Part shown: one piece after another, positions 6,580 through 15,865 of the stretch | How positions within the stretch are numbered: position 1 is the first letter of the stretch | How the letters are laid out: each line of letters starts with the position of its first letter | From: an uncultured bacterium | GTDB lineage: Bacteria > Bacteroidota > Bacteroidia > Bacteroidales > CAIWKO01 | Reading direction: 5' to 3' | DNA: 35,152 bases | NCBI GenBank assembly: GCA_903862465.1 | Contig: CAIOYH010000057.1 | Location: 1 to 35,152, forward strand | Position numbers and translations under genes: made by a program | The notes under the pieces: generated by a model | What the model saw: the letters and a program-made list of their open reading frames with translations, nothing else | The model's database searches: none | Told to the model about the DNA's origin: nothing

Positions 6580-7462
6580 CGCTGTTTTATTGCACGAAGC
6601 TGTTCAAGGTTTGGGGATAAAACCAAATGGTATCTATGTGGATGTCACATTTGGTGGCGGGGGACACTCGCGTGAAATCCTGAACCATTTAACCACAGGC
6701 AAACTCATTGCCTTTGATCAGGATAGCGACGCCATTGAAAATAGCATAGATGATAATCGTTTTGAATTGGTCAACAACAACTTTAAATACTTAAGAAACT
6801 TTTTACGATACTACAACGCTATTCCTGTTGACGGTATTTTAGCAGACCTTGGCGTATCTTCCCATCAATTTGATGAAGCCGAGCGCGGTTTTTCCACTCG
6901 TTTTGATTCCGATCTCGATATGCGTATGGACCAAAATCAAGAGCTATCTGCTGCTACAATTGTCAACGAATATCCACAAAAAAGATTGGCAGAGATATTT
7001 TGGAATTATGGAGAATTGAGCAATGGAGCAGCATTAGCACAACATATCGTAGACTATCGGAAAACGAAAAGATTTAAAACAACCGCCGACTTGAAAGAAG
7101 CAATTTCGAGCCAAATAGACAAAAGAAACGAAGCTAAATTCTTGGCTAAAGTATTCCAATCATTGCGAATTGAAGCCAATCAGGAATTAGAAGCATTGAA
7201 GGAAATGTTGTCACAATCTTTAAAAGTTTTAGGAACAGGTGGCAGACTAGTCGTAATATCCTATCATTCCTTAGAAGACCGTATGGTAAAGAATTTTATG
7301 AAATCAGGAAACTTTGAAGGAACGATTGAAAAAGATTTGTTTGGCAACAGTACTGTTCCATTTAGTTTAGTGGTTAAAAAGCCTATTGTTCCCGATGAAA
7401 ATGAAAATTCAGAAAACAGTAGAGCGAGAAGTGCAAAATTAAGAATTGCTGAAAAGAATTGA
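6569..7462 (+). CDS. rsmH: 16S rRNA (cytosine1402-N4)-methyltransferase
   Basis: RsmH (formerly MraW), 297 residues, methylates N4 of C1402 in the 16S rRNA decoding centre using S-adenosylmethionine. The SAM-binding signature VDVTFGGGGHSREIL is near residues 23-37, followed by the acidic LIAFDQDSDA, the family motif LADLGVSSHQFDEAERGFS and the C-terminal VISYHSLEDRMVKNFM. Length is normal. The start lies inside the end of mraZ, and only one base separates its stop from the ATG of the ftsL-like gene. Confidence 0.96.
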   Translation: MYHNAVLLHEAVQGLGIKPNGIYVDVTFGGGGHSREILNHLTTGKLIAFDQDSDAIENSIDDNRFELVNNNFKYLRNFLRYYNAIPVDGILADLGVSSHQFDEAERGFSTRFDSDLDMRMDQNQELSAATIVNEYPQKRLAEIFWNYGELSNGAALAQHIVDYRKTKRFKTTADLKEAISSQIDKRNEAKFLAKVFQSLRIEANQELEALKEMLSQSLKVLGTGGRLVVISYHSLEDRMVKNFMKSGNFEGTIEKDLFGNSTVPFSLVVKKPIVPDENENSENSRARSAKLRIAEKN

Positions 7463-7463
7463 T

Positions 7464-7901
7464 ATGTCGAAAAACGAATATAAAACACCGGAAATAAGCG
7501 CAGAGCCTGAAGCCGAAGAGCCAAAAATTCGCAAGCCGAAGAAGGCGAAAAAGGCGCGCTTGGGTTTTTCGTTGCGTCATGTTTTTGACGGTACTATACT
7601 CATGCGCGATAATGTGGTTAGTCTTTTACCATTGGGCTTATATGTAGCTTTTTTGGTTGTGATTTATATCGCAAATTCATACTACTCCGAAAAAGTTATT
7701 CGAAAAACAAATAAGGTTCGGAATGAACTCAAGGAACTTGATTACGAATATATCTCGTCAAAATCAGATTTAATGCATATCAGCAAACAGTCGGAAGTTG
7801 CAACCCATCTTGATAGTTTAAGCACAGGAGTGAAGGAGTCGGTGGTTCCGCCTATCAAAATATTTGAGAACAAACAAACTGAAAACAATAATAAAAAATG
7901 A
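7464..7901 (+). CDS. FtsL-like cell division protein
   Basis: A 145-residue bitopic protein in the ftsL position between rsmH and ftsI. A charged, Lys/Pro-rich cytoplasmic tail (1-50) leads into one membrane helix (about 51-70, VVSLLPLGLYVAFLVVIYIA). A periplasmic segment with heptad-like spacing follows (about 76-115), the layout of FtsL and DivIC. The sequence fits the Bacteroidota FtsL-like family rather than classic FtsL. In E. coli, FtsL works with FtsB and FtsQ to activate FtsWI. The frame could start at 7446 inside rsmH, but the ATG at 7464, one base after the rsmH stop, is more natural. Its stop overlaps the ftsI start (ATGA). Confidence 0.85.
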   Translation: MSKNEYKTPEISAEPEAEEPKIRKPKKAKKARLGFSLRHVFDGTILMRDNVVSLLPLGLYVAFLVVIYIANSYYSEKVIRKTNKVRNELKELDYEYISSKSDLMHISKQSEVATHLDSLSTGVKESVVPPIKIFENKQTENNNKK

Positions 7902-10258
7902 GCGACAGTAAGAAAGCCATATTAATGCGAGCTTATTTAATCTACATTTTGGTGTTGATTTTTGGTGGTATTATCCTAGGAAGGATTATTTATTTGCAAT
8001 TTGTGCAAGGCGATTATTGGTCGAAACAAGCTAGTATTGTAAACAGCAAAACTGAGGTTATAGATCCTGTTCGCGGCAACATTTTTGCTGACGATGAAAG
8101 TCTTCTAGCGACTTCGGTACCCATTTTTGAGATTCGACTCGATTTGGACTCCTCGGTTATTTCTGATACGGTGTTTAAATCAAAGATAGATTCCCTTGCT
8201 GAGAATTTGTGTCGTTTATTTGAAGGCAACAGCTTAAACAAAAAGCAATACAAAAAAGAGCTTATTAAAGGAAGGATGCAAAGCAATCGGGGGTTCTTGA
8301 TTCGAAAAAAAGCAACGTATGCAGAGCTTAAACTATTAAAGACATTCCCGATATTACGCTTGGGAAATCGTGGAGGACTTATTGTTTATACGAAAGACAG
8401 AAGAGAGCGTCCATTTAAAAATTTGGCTTCAATGACAATAGGCTACGAGCGATTAGCCGAATTCAAAGTAGAAATAAATATAAAAGCCGGAAAAATAAAA
8501 CAGGATAGGTTCGAACATTATGTGGATACCTTGTCTGAATGTTTTAGTAATTTATTTCAGGATTACAATCGCGACAGTTATAAGAAAAAGCTTACCGCTG
8601 CTTTTACTGGTAAAGGTGCTGCGGCTAGAATTGTAAAAAACATGAACGAACTTCAATTAGCAGAACTTAAAACTTTTCCGTTGATTGAAGATGATACAAT
8701 AAATATTATAAAACAAAAACAACTTACAAAATCTTATTTTGTTGGATTAGAAGGACATTATAGGAATGATCTTCGAGGAGAGCGAGGTGTTATTACCCTA
8801 AAAAAGGTTGGGAATAATAGTTGGAAAAAAATAAGTGATGAAGATTTAATAGAGCCTAAAAATGGTTGCGATTTATATACTTCCATTGATGTGAATTTAC
8901 AAGATGTTGCTCAAAACGCATTACGAAAGAGCCTAGATACTACCAATGCAGATTGGGGCTGTGTGATATTAATGGAAGTACAAACAGGATTTGTTAAGGC
9001 AATTGCGAATTTAACACGAGATAAAAATGGTGAATATCAAGAAATGCGGAATTATGCAGTGGAGGAATTATATGAACCCGGTTCCACATTTAAACTTGCT
9101 TCTGTTGTGGCGGTTTTGGAAGATAACACTTTTGATACAAATACCATTGTAAATACAGGAAAAAAGAATTACCCGGGATGGGGTACAGTCGTTGACTCCC
9201 ATGAAGATGGATATGGTAGGGTGTCATTATCAAAAGCATTTGAAAAGTCTTCAAATGTTGGGATTACTGAAATTGCCTATAGGGCTTTTGGTCATAATCC
9301 ACAGAAATTTCAACAACTGCTAGAGAAAATGGGGCTTACACAAAAATCAGGTATAGATATAGATAATGAACCACAGCCACGCATCAAAGTCAGCTATGGC
9401 GATTTGCTTGGGATTGCTTTTGGATATGCTTTGAAAGTAACACCAATGCAAGTATTAACCTTTTATAATGCCATTGCCAATAATGGAACATATATGAAGC
9501 CCATGTTTGTCAAAGAAGTTAAAAGAACCGGAGTTTCGGTAACGAAATTTAATCCTGTCGTTTTAAAGGATAAAATTTGCTCAGATGCAACCATATTGAA
9601 AATAAAAAAACTACTTGAAGGAGTTGTAATACGCGGAACAGCAACAAATATAAGGAATTCAGTATATAAAATTGCTGGCAAGACAGGAACAGCAAAAATT
9701 TATGACCCAATAACCAAAGGATATTTAAAAAGCTATGTTGCTTCTTTTGCAGGATATTTTCCTGCTGATGACCCGAAGTTCTCATGTATTGTTGTAGAAT
9801 ATAATATGAAAGGCTCTGAAATTTATGGTGCTCAAGTAGCTGCCCCCGTTTTTAAAGAGATAGCCGATAGAGTTTATGCTACCCGTGTTGACATCAAGAG
9901 CAAAGAAAGTCCTGCGCCTTCTGTTCTTTCCATACCTCTGGTTCAGGTTGGCTATAAATCAGATATTGAAACAATTTATCAATGGCTAAATTTTAAATTA
10001 GTCCCAAATGGAAGTACTTCTGATTGGGTGAGTATTTCTTCATTTAGCAACAGCATTTTCGAAAAAGACAAAACCTTTCAAAGCAATATTATCCCTAATG
10101 TTTTTACAATGAAAGCTAAGGATGCAATTTATATGCTTGAAAGTTTAGGCTTGACCGTAATAGTAAAAGGTAAAGGAACTGTATCAAGTCAATCACTGAA
10201 ACCGGGAGAAAGAATAGGAGTCAATAAACAAATAATTATAACCTTAACCGTTAGTTGA
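7898..10258 (+). CDS. ftsI: peptidoglycan transpeptidase FtsI/PBP3 with PASTA domain and duplicated pedestal segment
   Basis: Septal class B penicillin-binding protein, 786 residues, somewhat long for the Bacteroidota family. It has an N-terminal membrane helix (about 11-35), a PBP dimerisation/pedestal region starting at VRGNIFADD (58-66), and a transpeptidase domain with the active-site STFK at 396-399, SSN at 451-453 and KTGT at 595-598. A C-terminal PASTA domain follows at about 731-786. Unusually, the pedestal segment around residues 78-151 recurs at about 188-261 with a near-constant offset of 110 (LKTFPIL versus LKTFPLI; AENLCRLF versus SECFSNLF). All catalytic motifs are intact, so it should cross-link septal peptidoglycan with FtsW. 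It overlaps the ftsL-like gene by 4 bp. Confidence 0.95.
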   Translation: MSDSKKAILMRAYLIYILVLIFGGIILGRIIYLQFVQGDYWSKQASIVNSKTEVIDPVRGNIFADDESLLATSVPIFEIRLDLDSSVISDTVFKSKIDSLAENLCRLFEGNSLNKKQYKKELIKGRMQSNRGFLIRKKATYAELKLLKTFPILRLGNRGGLIVYTKDRRERPFKNLASMTIGYERLAEFKVEINIKAGKIKQDRFEHYVDTLSECFSNLFQDYNRDSYKKKLTAAFTGKGAAARIVKNMNELQLAELKTFPLIEDDTINIIKQKQLTKSYFVGLEGHYRNDLRGERGVITLKKVGNNSWKKISDEDLIEPKNGCDLYTSIDVNLQDVAQNALRKSLDTTNADWGCVILMEVQTGFVKAIANLTRDKNGEYQEMRNYAVEELYEPGSTFKLASVVAVLEDNTFDTNTIVNTGKKNYPGWGTVVDSHEDGYGRVSLSKAFEKSSNVGITEIAYRAFGHNPQKFQQLLEKMGLTQKSGIDIDNEPQPRIKVSYGDLLGIAFGYALKVTPMQVLTFYNAIANNGTYMKPMFVKEVKRTGVSVTKFNPVVLKDKICSDATILKIKKLLEGVVIRGTATNIRNSVYKIAGKTGTAKIYDPITKGYLKSYVASFAGYFPADDPKFSCIVVEYNMKGSEIYGAQVAAPVFKEIADRVYATRVDIKSKESPAPSVLSIPLVQVGYKSDIETIYQWLNFKLVPNGSTSDWVSISSFSNSIFEKDKTFQSNIIPNVFTMKAKDAIYMLESLGLTVIVKGKGTVSSQSLKPGERIGVNKQIIITLTVS

Positions 10259-10263
10259 TTTAC

Positions 10264-11721
10264 ATGAAAAAGAATCTAATAGATATATTAGTTAAAGCAG
10301 GAATCCTTGAAATAGTTGGCTCGACCGAGATTGCGATTGAGTCAATATCTTTCAATTCATCTGAAATACCTAAAGACTGTCTTTTTATTGCAATAATAGG
10401 AACAAAAGTGGATGGACATAGTTATATTCAAGATGCTATAGACAAAGGAGCAATAGCTATTGTCTGCGAAATATTTCCCGAGCAAAAAGTTCCTAATATA
10501 ACATATGTTAAAGTTCAAAACAGTAGTTTCGCCATAGGTCATATCTGTTCTAACTATTTTGATAATCCATCTCAAAAACTAAAATTGGTTGGCGTAACCG
10601 GAACGAATGGAAAAACAACCACAGCAAGTTTGCTTTATCAAATGTTTATAAAGCTAGGCTATAAAGTAGGTTTGATTTCAACCATAAGTAATATCATTAA
10701 CAACGAAATCTATCCTGCAACACACACCACTCCGGATCCTTATATTTTAAACGGACTTTTGGCAAAAATGGTTGAAATGGGTTGTGCGTATTGCTTTATG
10801 GAAGTAAGCTCTCATGCTATTTGTCAACATAGAATTGCTGGGCTAGAATTCTCAGGTGCCATCTTTTCAAATATTACACATGACCACCTTGATTATCACA
10901 AAACATTTAAGAACTACATTAAAGCTAAAAAAGGGTTCTTCGACAATTTGACTTTCAAAGCTTTTGCACTCACCAATATAGATGACATAAATGGCAGGAT
11001 TATGGTGCAGAATACCAAAGCTAAAAAATACTATTACAGTCTTCAATCACCTGCTGATTTTAAATGCAGAATCGTGGAAAATCATTTTGGAGGGATGCAA
11101 TTAAACCTTGATGGAGATAAATTTTGGTGCAGGCTTATGGGGAAATTTAATGCATATAATTTAACTGCGATCTATGGGGCAGCCCTCTTACTTGGTCAGA
11201 ATAGAGACGAAATCATAACAATATTGAGCGACTTAGAATCTGTTGAAGGTCGTCTAGAAAGTATTATTGATAGGAATAAGGTTGTTGCCATTGTTGATTA
11301 TGCCCATACTCCAGATGCTCTAAAGAATGTACTATCAACCATAGCGTACATTAGAAGCGGAAACGAAAAAATTATTACAGTCGTTGGTGCAGGTGGCGAT
11401 CGCGACAAAACAAAACGTCCTGAAATGGCTAAAATTGCCGTAAATAAGAGCGATAAAGTTGTTTTGACTTCTGATAACCCACGATACGAGGATGCTGAGA
11501 CTATCATGAACGAGATGCTTGCCGGAGTAGTTGTTTCTAAAAGGAAAAAAGTGCTAATGATTGAGAATCGTAAAGAAGCAATTAAAACGGCGTATGCCTT
11601 GGCAAATCCCGGAGATATTATATTAATAGCAGGAAAGGGGCATGAAAAATATCAAGATATTAAAGGTGTAAAAACACCATTTGATGATAAAAAAATTATT
11701 AATGACTTAATGAATCTATAA
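10264..11721 (+). CDS. murE: UDP-MurNAc-tripeptide synthetase (meso-DAP adding)
   Basis: MurE, 485 residues, adds the third residue to UDP-MurNAc-L-Ala-D-Glu with ATP in the cytoplasm. The ATP-binding GTNGKTT loop is at residues 113-119, the Mur central motifs EVSSHAI and [10 protein letters not shown] follow, and the D-N-P-R motif at 404-407 points to meso-diaminopimelate rather than lysine as substrate. The C-terminal GKGHEKYQ is also typical. A TTG at 10255 overlapping the ftsI stop could serve as a start, but the ATG at 10264 gives the usual MKKNL beginning. The gene is followed 2 bp later by mraY. Confidence 0.96.
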   Translation: MKKNLIDILVKAGILEIVGSTEIAIESISFNSSEIPKDCLFIAIIGTKVDGHSYIQDAIDKGAIAIVCEIFPEQKVPNITYVKVQNSSFAIGHICSNYFDNPSQKLKLVGVTGTNGKTTTASLLYQMFIKLGYKVGLISTISNIINNEIYPATHTTPDPYILNGLLAKMVEMGCAYCFMEVSSHAICQHRIAGLEFSGAIFSNITHDHLDYHKTFKNYIKAKKGFFDNLTFKAFALTNIDDINGRIMVQNTKAKKYYYSLQSPADFKCRIVENHFGGMQLNLDGDKFWCRLMGKFNAYNLTAIYGAALLLGQNRDEIITILSDLESVEGRLESIIDRNKVVAIVDYAHTPDALKNVLSTIAYIRSGNEKIITVVGAGGDRDKTKRPEMAKIAVNKSDKVVLTSDNPRYEDAETIMNEMLAGVVVSKRKKVLMIENRKEAIKTAYALANPGDIILIAGKGHEKYQDIKGVKTPFDDKKIINDLMNL

Positions 11722-11723
11722 TT

Positions 11724-12980
11724 ATGTTGTACTATTTATTTGAATACTTACGCAATCATTTCGATTTCCCAGGGGCAAACATAATGCAGTACATCTCATT
11801 TCGTGCTGGATTAGCAATTATTACATCTTTGATAATATCAATGATTATAGGGAAAAGGGTAATAAATTATTTACGATACAAACAAGTTGGGGAAACTGTA
11901 CGCGATTTAGGACTGCAAGGACAAATTGAAAAACAAGGCACTCCAACTATGGGTGGCATCATCATTTTAAGTGCCATCCTTATCCCTACACTTCTTTTTG
12001 CAAAGCTTCAAAATATTTATATTATTCTCATGCTTGTGACAACAGTTTGGTTGGGAACCATTGGTTTTATTGATGATTATATTAAGGTATTTAAGAAAAA
12101 CAAAAAAGGTCTTGCAGGTAAATTTAAGATTGTTGGACAGGTGGGCTTAGGATTGATTGTTGGTTTGACTTTATATTTTAACAACTCGGTTGTGATTAAA
12201 GAACATATTAAATATACCGACTGTGTGCCTTCCCAGAATATGTTCAAAATTGAAAATTATCAGGACGTGGCGCCATCTGTTTTCTCAGGCGAATCTGTGA
12301 AATCAACAAAGACAACTATTCCATTTGTAAAAAATAATGAATTTGATTATTCATCATTATTGTCATGGTTGGGGGAAGGGTATCAAAAATGGGCTTTTTT
12401 GATATTTATACCTATAGTTATCTTTATAATTGCCGGAGTTTCCAATGGTGCAAATTTAACGGATGGATTGGATGGTCTCGCCACAGGAACCTCTGCCGTC
12501 ATTGGTGTTACTTTGGCGGTTCTAGCCTATGTTTCGGGTAATGGTTTCTTTGCAAACTACTTAAATATAATGTATATACCAAACACTGGCGAGTTAGTAA
12601 TTTTTATTGCCTCTTTCGTTGGTGCATGTATTGGCTTTTTATGGTATAATTCTTATCCGGCTCAAGTATTTATGGGCGACACAGGAAGCTTGTCCATAGG
12701 TGGAATTATTGCGGTTTTCGCCATTATTATTCGCAAGGAGCTATTGATTCCTTTGCTGTGCGGCATTTTTCTGATTCAAAGTCTTTCGGTGATTATGCAG
12801 GTTTCGTACTTTAAATATACCAAACATCGATTTGGAGAAGGTCGAAGAATATTAAAAATGTCACCCTTACATCACCATTACCAAAAATCTGGCTATCATG
12901 AATCAAAAATTGTGATTCGCTTTGTTATCATCGGCATTTTATTAGCCATATTAACTATTATAACTTTAAAGATTCGATAA
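11724..12980 (+). CDS. mraY: phospho-N-acetylmuramoyl-pentapeptide transferase
   Basis: MraY, 418 residues, transfers phospho-MurNAc-pentapeptide to undecaprenyl phosphate, making lipid I in the inner membrane. About ten membrane helices are apparent. Conserved motifs: KQGTPTMGG (about residues 71-79), [34 protein letters not shown] and [16 protein letters not shown]. The soluble stretch around residues 150-215 ([13 protein letters not shown] to SLLSWLG) is longer than in E. coli, as is common in Bacteroidota. Everything needed for catalysis seems present. It is the last intact gene before the shortened murD, 37 bp downstream. Confidence 0.96.
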   Translation: MLYYLFEYLRNHFDFPGANIMQYISFRAGLAIITSLIISMIIGKRVINYLRYKQVGETVRDLGLQGQIEKQGTPTMGGIIILSAILIPTLLFAKLQNIYIILMLVTTVWLGTIGFIDDYIKVFKKNKKGLAGKFKIVGQVGLGLIVGLTLYFNNSVVIKEHIKYTDCVPSQNMFKIENYQDVAPSVFSGESVKSTKTTIPFVKNNEFDYSSLLSWLGEGYQKWAFLIFIPIVIFIIAGVSNGANLTDGLDGLATGTSAVIGVTLAVLAYVSGNGFFANYLNIMYIPNTGELVIFIASFVGACIGFLWYNSYPAQVFMGDTGSLSIGGIIAVFAIIIRKELLIPLLCGIFLIQSLSVIMQVSYFKYTKHRFGEGRRILKMSPLHHHYQKSGYHESKIVIRFVIIGILLAILTIITLKIR

Positions 12981-13017
12981 GAAAATAATTATTTACATAT
13001 ACACTTATATACCACAT

Positions 13018-13566
13018 ATGACATTAGAAACTTTAGCATTACAAGGGAGGAACAACATATATCACACAATGGCAGCAGGTGTTAACCATCGTTTGTTTGA
13101 TATGCGCAAAACAGTAATTAAAGAAAGCATGAGTGATTTTCAAGGCATCGAACATCGCATCGAACACGTAACCAAAGTACATGGTATAGAATTTATTAAT
13201 GATTCCAGAGCCAATAATGCTAATTCCACATGGTTTGCATTAGAGAGTATGAATCGTCCTGTAATATGGATAGTAGGAGGGCTTGACAAAAATAAAGATT
13301 ACTCGATACTAAAGCCATTGGTGAAAACAAAGGTTAAGTCGATAGTATGTTTGGGAATTGACAATTCTAAGATATTTGAAGATTTTGGAGATTTAGTACC
13401 TTTAATTATCGAGACGTCATCGGCGAAAGAAGCCGTTGAAACCTCCTATAAGTTAGGTGTTATGAACGATATCGTTTTGCTTTCTCCTGCTTGTGCCAGT
13501 TTTGATTTGTTCAAAAACTATGAAGACCGCGGTATGCAATTTAAAAGAGCTATCTACGATTTATAA
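13018..13566 (+). CDS. murD: C-terminal fragment of MurD (UDP-MurNAc-L-alanine:D-glutamate ligase)
   Basis: Only 182 residues, where MurD is usually about 440-450. What remains starts at LALQGRNNIYHTMAAG, the end of the central domain, and covers the C-terminal ligase domain (FQGIEHRIEHV, IWIVGGLDKNKDYS, LSPACASFDLFKNYEDRG). The N-terminal UDP-binding domain and the whole P-loop (GTNGKT-type) domain are absent, and just 37 bp separate it from mraY. The usual NDSKATN substrate motif reads NDSRANN, changing a Lys and a Thr that contact D-glutamate in E. coli MurD. The frame itself has no stop. It cannot work alone as a ligase. It is either a deletion remnant, with MurD supplied elsewhere, or an assembly error. 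The ATG at 13018 is the only reasonable start. Confidence 0.9.
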   Translation: MTLETLALQGRNNIYHTMAAGVNHRLFDMRKTVIKESMSDFQGIEHRIEHVTKVHGIEFINDSRANNANSTWFALESMNRPVIWIVGGLDKNKDYSILKPLVKTKVKSIVCLGIDNSKIFEDFGDLVPLIIETSSAKEAVETSYKLGVMNDIVLLSPACASFDLFKNYEDRGMQFKRAIYDL

Positions 13567-13574
13567 AAATCTAT

Positions 13575-14771
13575 ATGCGTAAATTTCTGCAAAATCTGAA
13601 AGGTGATAAGGTAATTTGGGCGGTTGTACTCATACTGTCGTTGTTTTCTATATTAGCAGTATATAGTTCAACAGGCACACTTGCTTACAGAAACAAATCA
13701 GGTAATACAGAATATTATCTCATCAAACATTTATTTATCATGGTGATGGGTTTGGGCTTGATGTACTTGGCTCACCTAATTCGTTATCAATTATATTCCC
13801 GAATTTCTCAAATTGCAGTTTTTATTGCCATCCCTTTATTATTTATAACCTTAGTAACTGGTTCAAGTTTAAATGAAGCAAGCAGATGGCTTACGCTGCC
13901 GGTTATTAATATTAACTTTCAAACTTCTGACTTTGCAAAACTTGCACTCATTATTTATCTTGCACGATTAATTTCGAGAAAACAAGACCAAATCAAAGAT
14001 TTCAAAACAGGTTTCTTACCCATTATGCTTCCCGTGGTAATCATTTGTATTCTGATTCTACCTGCTAACTTCTCAACTGCAGCCATTTTATTTGCAACCT
14101 GTTTAATACTGATGTTTGTAGGGCGTGTCAGTACAAAATATATGGTCTATTTGGTTGGCATCATGATACTCACTGGAGGTATCTTTATTTTGATATTAAT
14201 GAATTCTCCAAAAAAAGGGCGTTTAGGAACATGGCAAAATCGTATTGAGACATTCTTTGGCGATGAGAAGAAGCAAAATCCCGATGAGCTCTATCAAATT
14301 AATCAATCTAAAATTGCTGTTTCAACAGGCGGAATCTTCGGTAAATTTCCGGGAAACAGTACACAACGGAATATGTTGCCTCAAGCCTATTCCGATTTTA
14401 TATATGCCATCATAATTGAAGAATACGGATTCATCGGCGGATTTATTATTCTATTTTTATACCTTATATTATTGTTTCGAGGAATTCGTATTGCCACAAA
14501 GTGTGATACAACATTTGGGTCATTGCTCGGCTTGGGTATCTGTTTCATATTAGTATTTCAAGCGATGATTAATATGGCAATTGTTGTTGACCTTTTCCCT
14601 GTAACAGGACAACCTTTGCCGTTAGTGAGTATGGGGGGTACATCCATTTGGTTCACAAGTATCGGTATCGGAATTATGTTGAGCATCAGTAAGGCAAATG
14701 AAGATACTGAAAAGCAAAATGAAGTAGAAGAATCTCAAAATAGCACAGAAAATGCAACAGCAGAAATATAA
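13575..14771 (+). CDS. ftsW: peptidoglycan polymerase FtsW
   Basis: FtsW, 398 residues, is the SEDS-family glycosyltransferase that polymerises lipid II at the septum together with FtsI. About ten membrane helices are visible. Conserved features are AVYSSTGTLAYR after the first helix, the EASRWLTLP region, QTSDFAKLALIIYLAR, the periplasmic loop with QINQSKIAVSTGGIFGK, FIYAIIIEEYGFIGG, and PVTGQPLPLVSMGGTS near the end. The C-terminal 25 residues are charged and cytosolic. It starts 8 bp after the murD fragment and its last 20 bp overlap murG. Confidence 0.96.
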   Translation: MRKFLQNLKGDKVIWAVVLILSLFSILAVYSSTGTLAYRNKSGNTEYYLIKHLFIMVMGLGLMYLAHLIRYQLYSRISQIAVFIAIPLLFITLVTGSSLNEASRWLTLPVININFQTSDFAKLALIIYLARLISRKQDQIKDFKTGFLPIMLPVVIICILILPANFSTAAILFATCLILMFVGRVSTKYMVYLVGIMILTGGIFILILMNSPKKGRLGTWQNRIETFFGDEKKQNPDELYQINQSKIAVSTGGIFGKFPGNSTQRNMLPQAYSDFIYAIIIEEYGFIGGFIILFLYLILLFRGIRIATKCDTTFGSLLGLGICFILVFQAMINMAIVVDLFPVTGQPLPLVSMGGTSIWFTSIGIGIMLSISKANEDTEKQNEVEESQNSTENATAEI

Positions 14772-15864
14772 AATAATTATAAGTGGTGGCGGAACCGGAG
14801 GTCACGTGTTTCCTGCTATTGCCATTGCAAATGCCATTATGAAAGTAAGTCCTGATACTGAAATCTTATTCGTTGGAGCGAATGGACGCATGGAGATGGA
14901 GAAAGTGCCTGAGGCAGGTTATAAAATAATAGGATTAAATATAAGCGGGTTTCAACGTAAACTCACATTCAAAAATATCACGGTACTCTTAAAACTATTG
15001 TCGAGTTTGCGAAAGGCAAAGAGCATTATCAAACAATTCAAACCCGATGCGGTGGTGGGTGTTGGTGGGTATGCAAGTGGTCCTATATTACGTATTGCAT
15101 CAAAGAAAAGAATTCCAACCATTATTCAAGAACAAAATTCCTATCCGGGAATCACTAACAAAATTCTATCCAAAAAAGTTGATCGCATTTGCGTGGCTTA
15201 TGATGGTATGGATAAATTCTTTCCTATCAGCAAAATATATGTAACTGGCAACCCTGTCCGTCAAGATATCACCAAACTACAAGGCAAACGAGAACGTGGA
15301 CTCGAGACATTTAATCTTGATGGAAGCAAAAAAACAGTCTTAATCGTGGGCGGTAGTTTGGGTGCTCGAACCATCAATGAAAGTATTGGAGCAAACTTGG
15401 AGATGTTTAAGCAAAACGATATTCAACTTATTTGGCAAACAGGAAAACCCTATTTCGAAAAAGCACAACAAGCTTGTGTCCCCTTCCAAGAATTCGGTAT
15501 TCAACCCTATGCATTTATTTCCAAGATGGATTATGCGTATGCTGCTACAGATGTTATCATCTCAAGAGCAGGTGCTATAGCTATCTCTGAAATTTGTTTA
15601 GTGCAAAAACCCGTAATCTTGGTCCCTTCGCCCAATGTGTCAGAAGATCATCAAACGAAAAATGCTTTAGCACTTTCGAACCACAATGCAGCCATATTGG
15701 TTAAAGATGTGGATGCTCAAGAAACTCTTGTCAACAAAACCATTGCATTGCTGCAAGATGACAAAACTTGTCGGGAACTCAGTGAAAACATTGCTCCTTT
15801 TGCCCATAAAAACTCAGCAGAAATTATTGCTGATATCATTCTAAGTATGATTAAAATCAAGTAA
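14752..15864 (+). CDS. murG: undecaprenyl-diphospho-MurNAc-pentapeptide GlcNAc transferase
   Basis: MurG, 370 residues, adds GlcNAc to lipid I to give lipid II at the inner face of the membrane (GT-B fold). The N-terminal GGGTGGHVFPA (residues 12-22), GVGGYASGP, EQNSYPGITN and GNPVRQDI are family signatures. The donor-binding VGGSLGARTIN and the ISRAGAIAISE / PNVSEDHQTKNA segments mark the C-terminal domain. Length is normal. The start lies in the tail of ftsW, and murC follows one base after its stop. Confidence 0.96.
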   Translation: MQQQKYKIIISGGGTGGHVFPAIAIANAIMKVSPDTEILFVGANGRMEMEKVPEAGYKIIGLNISGFQRKLTFKNITVLLKLLSSLRKAKSIIKQFKPDAVVGVGGYASGPILRIASKKRIPTIIQEQNSYPGITNKILSKKVDRICVAYDGMDKFFPISKIYVTGNPVRQDITKLQGKRERGLETFNLDGSKKTVLIVGGSLGARTINESIGANLEMFKQNDIQLIWQTGKPYFEKAQQACVPFQEFGIQPYAFISKMDYAYAATDVIISRAGAIAISEICLVQKPVILVPSPNVSEDHQTKNALALSNHNAAILVKDVDAQETLVNKTIALLQDDKTCRELSENIAPFAHKNSAEIIADIILSMIKIK

Positions 15865-15865
15865 A

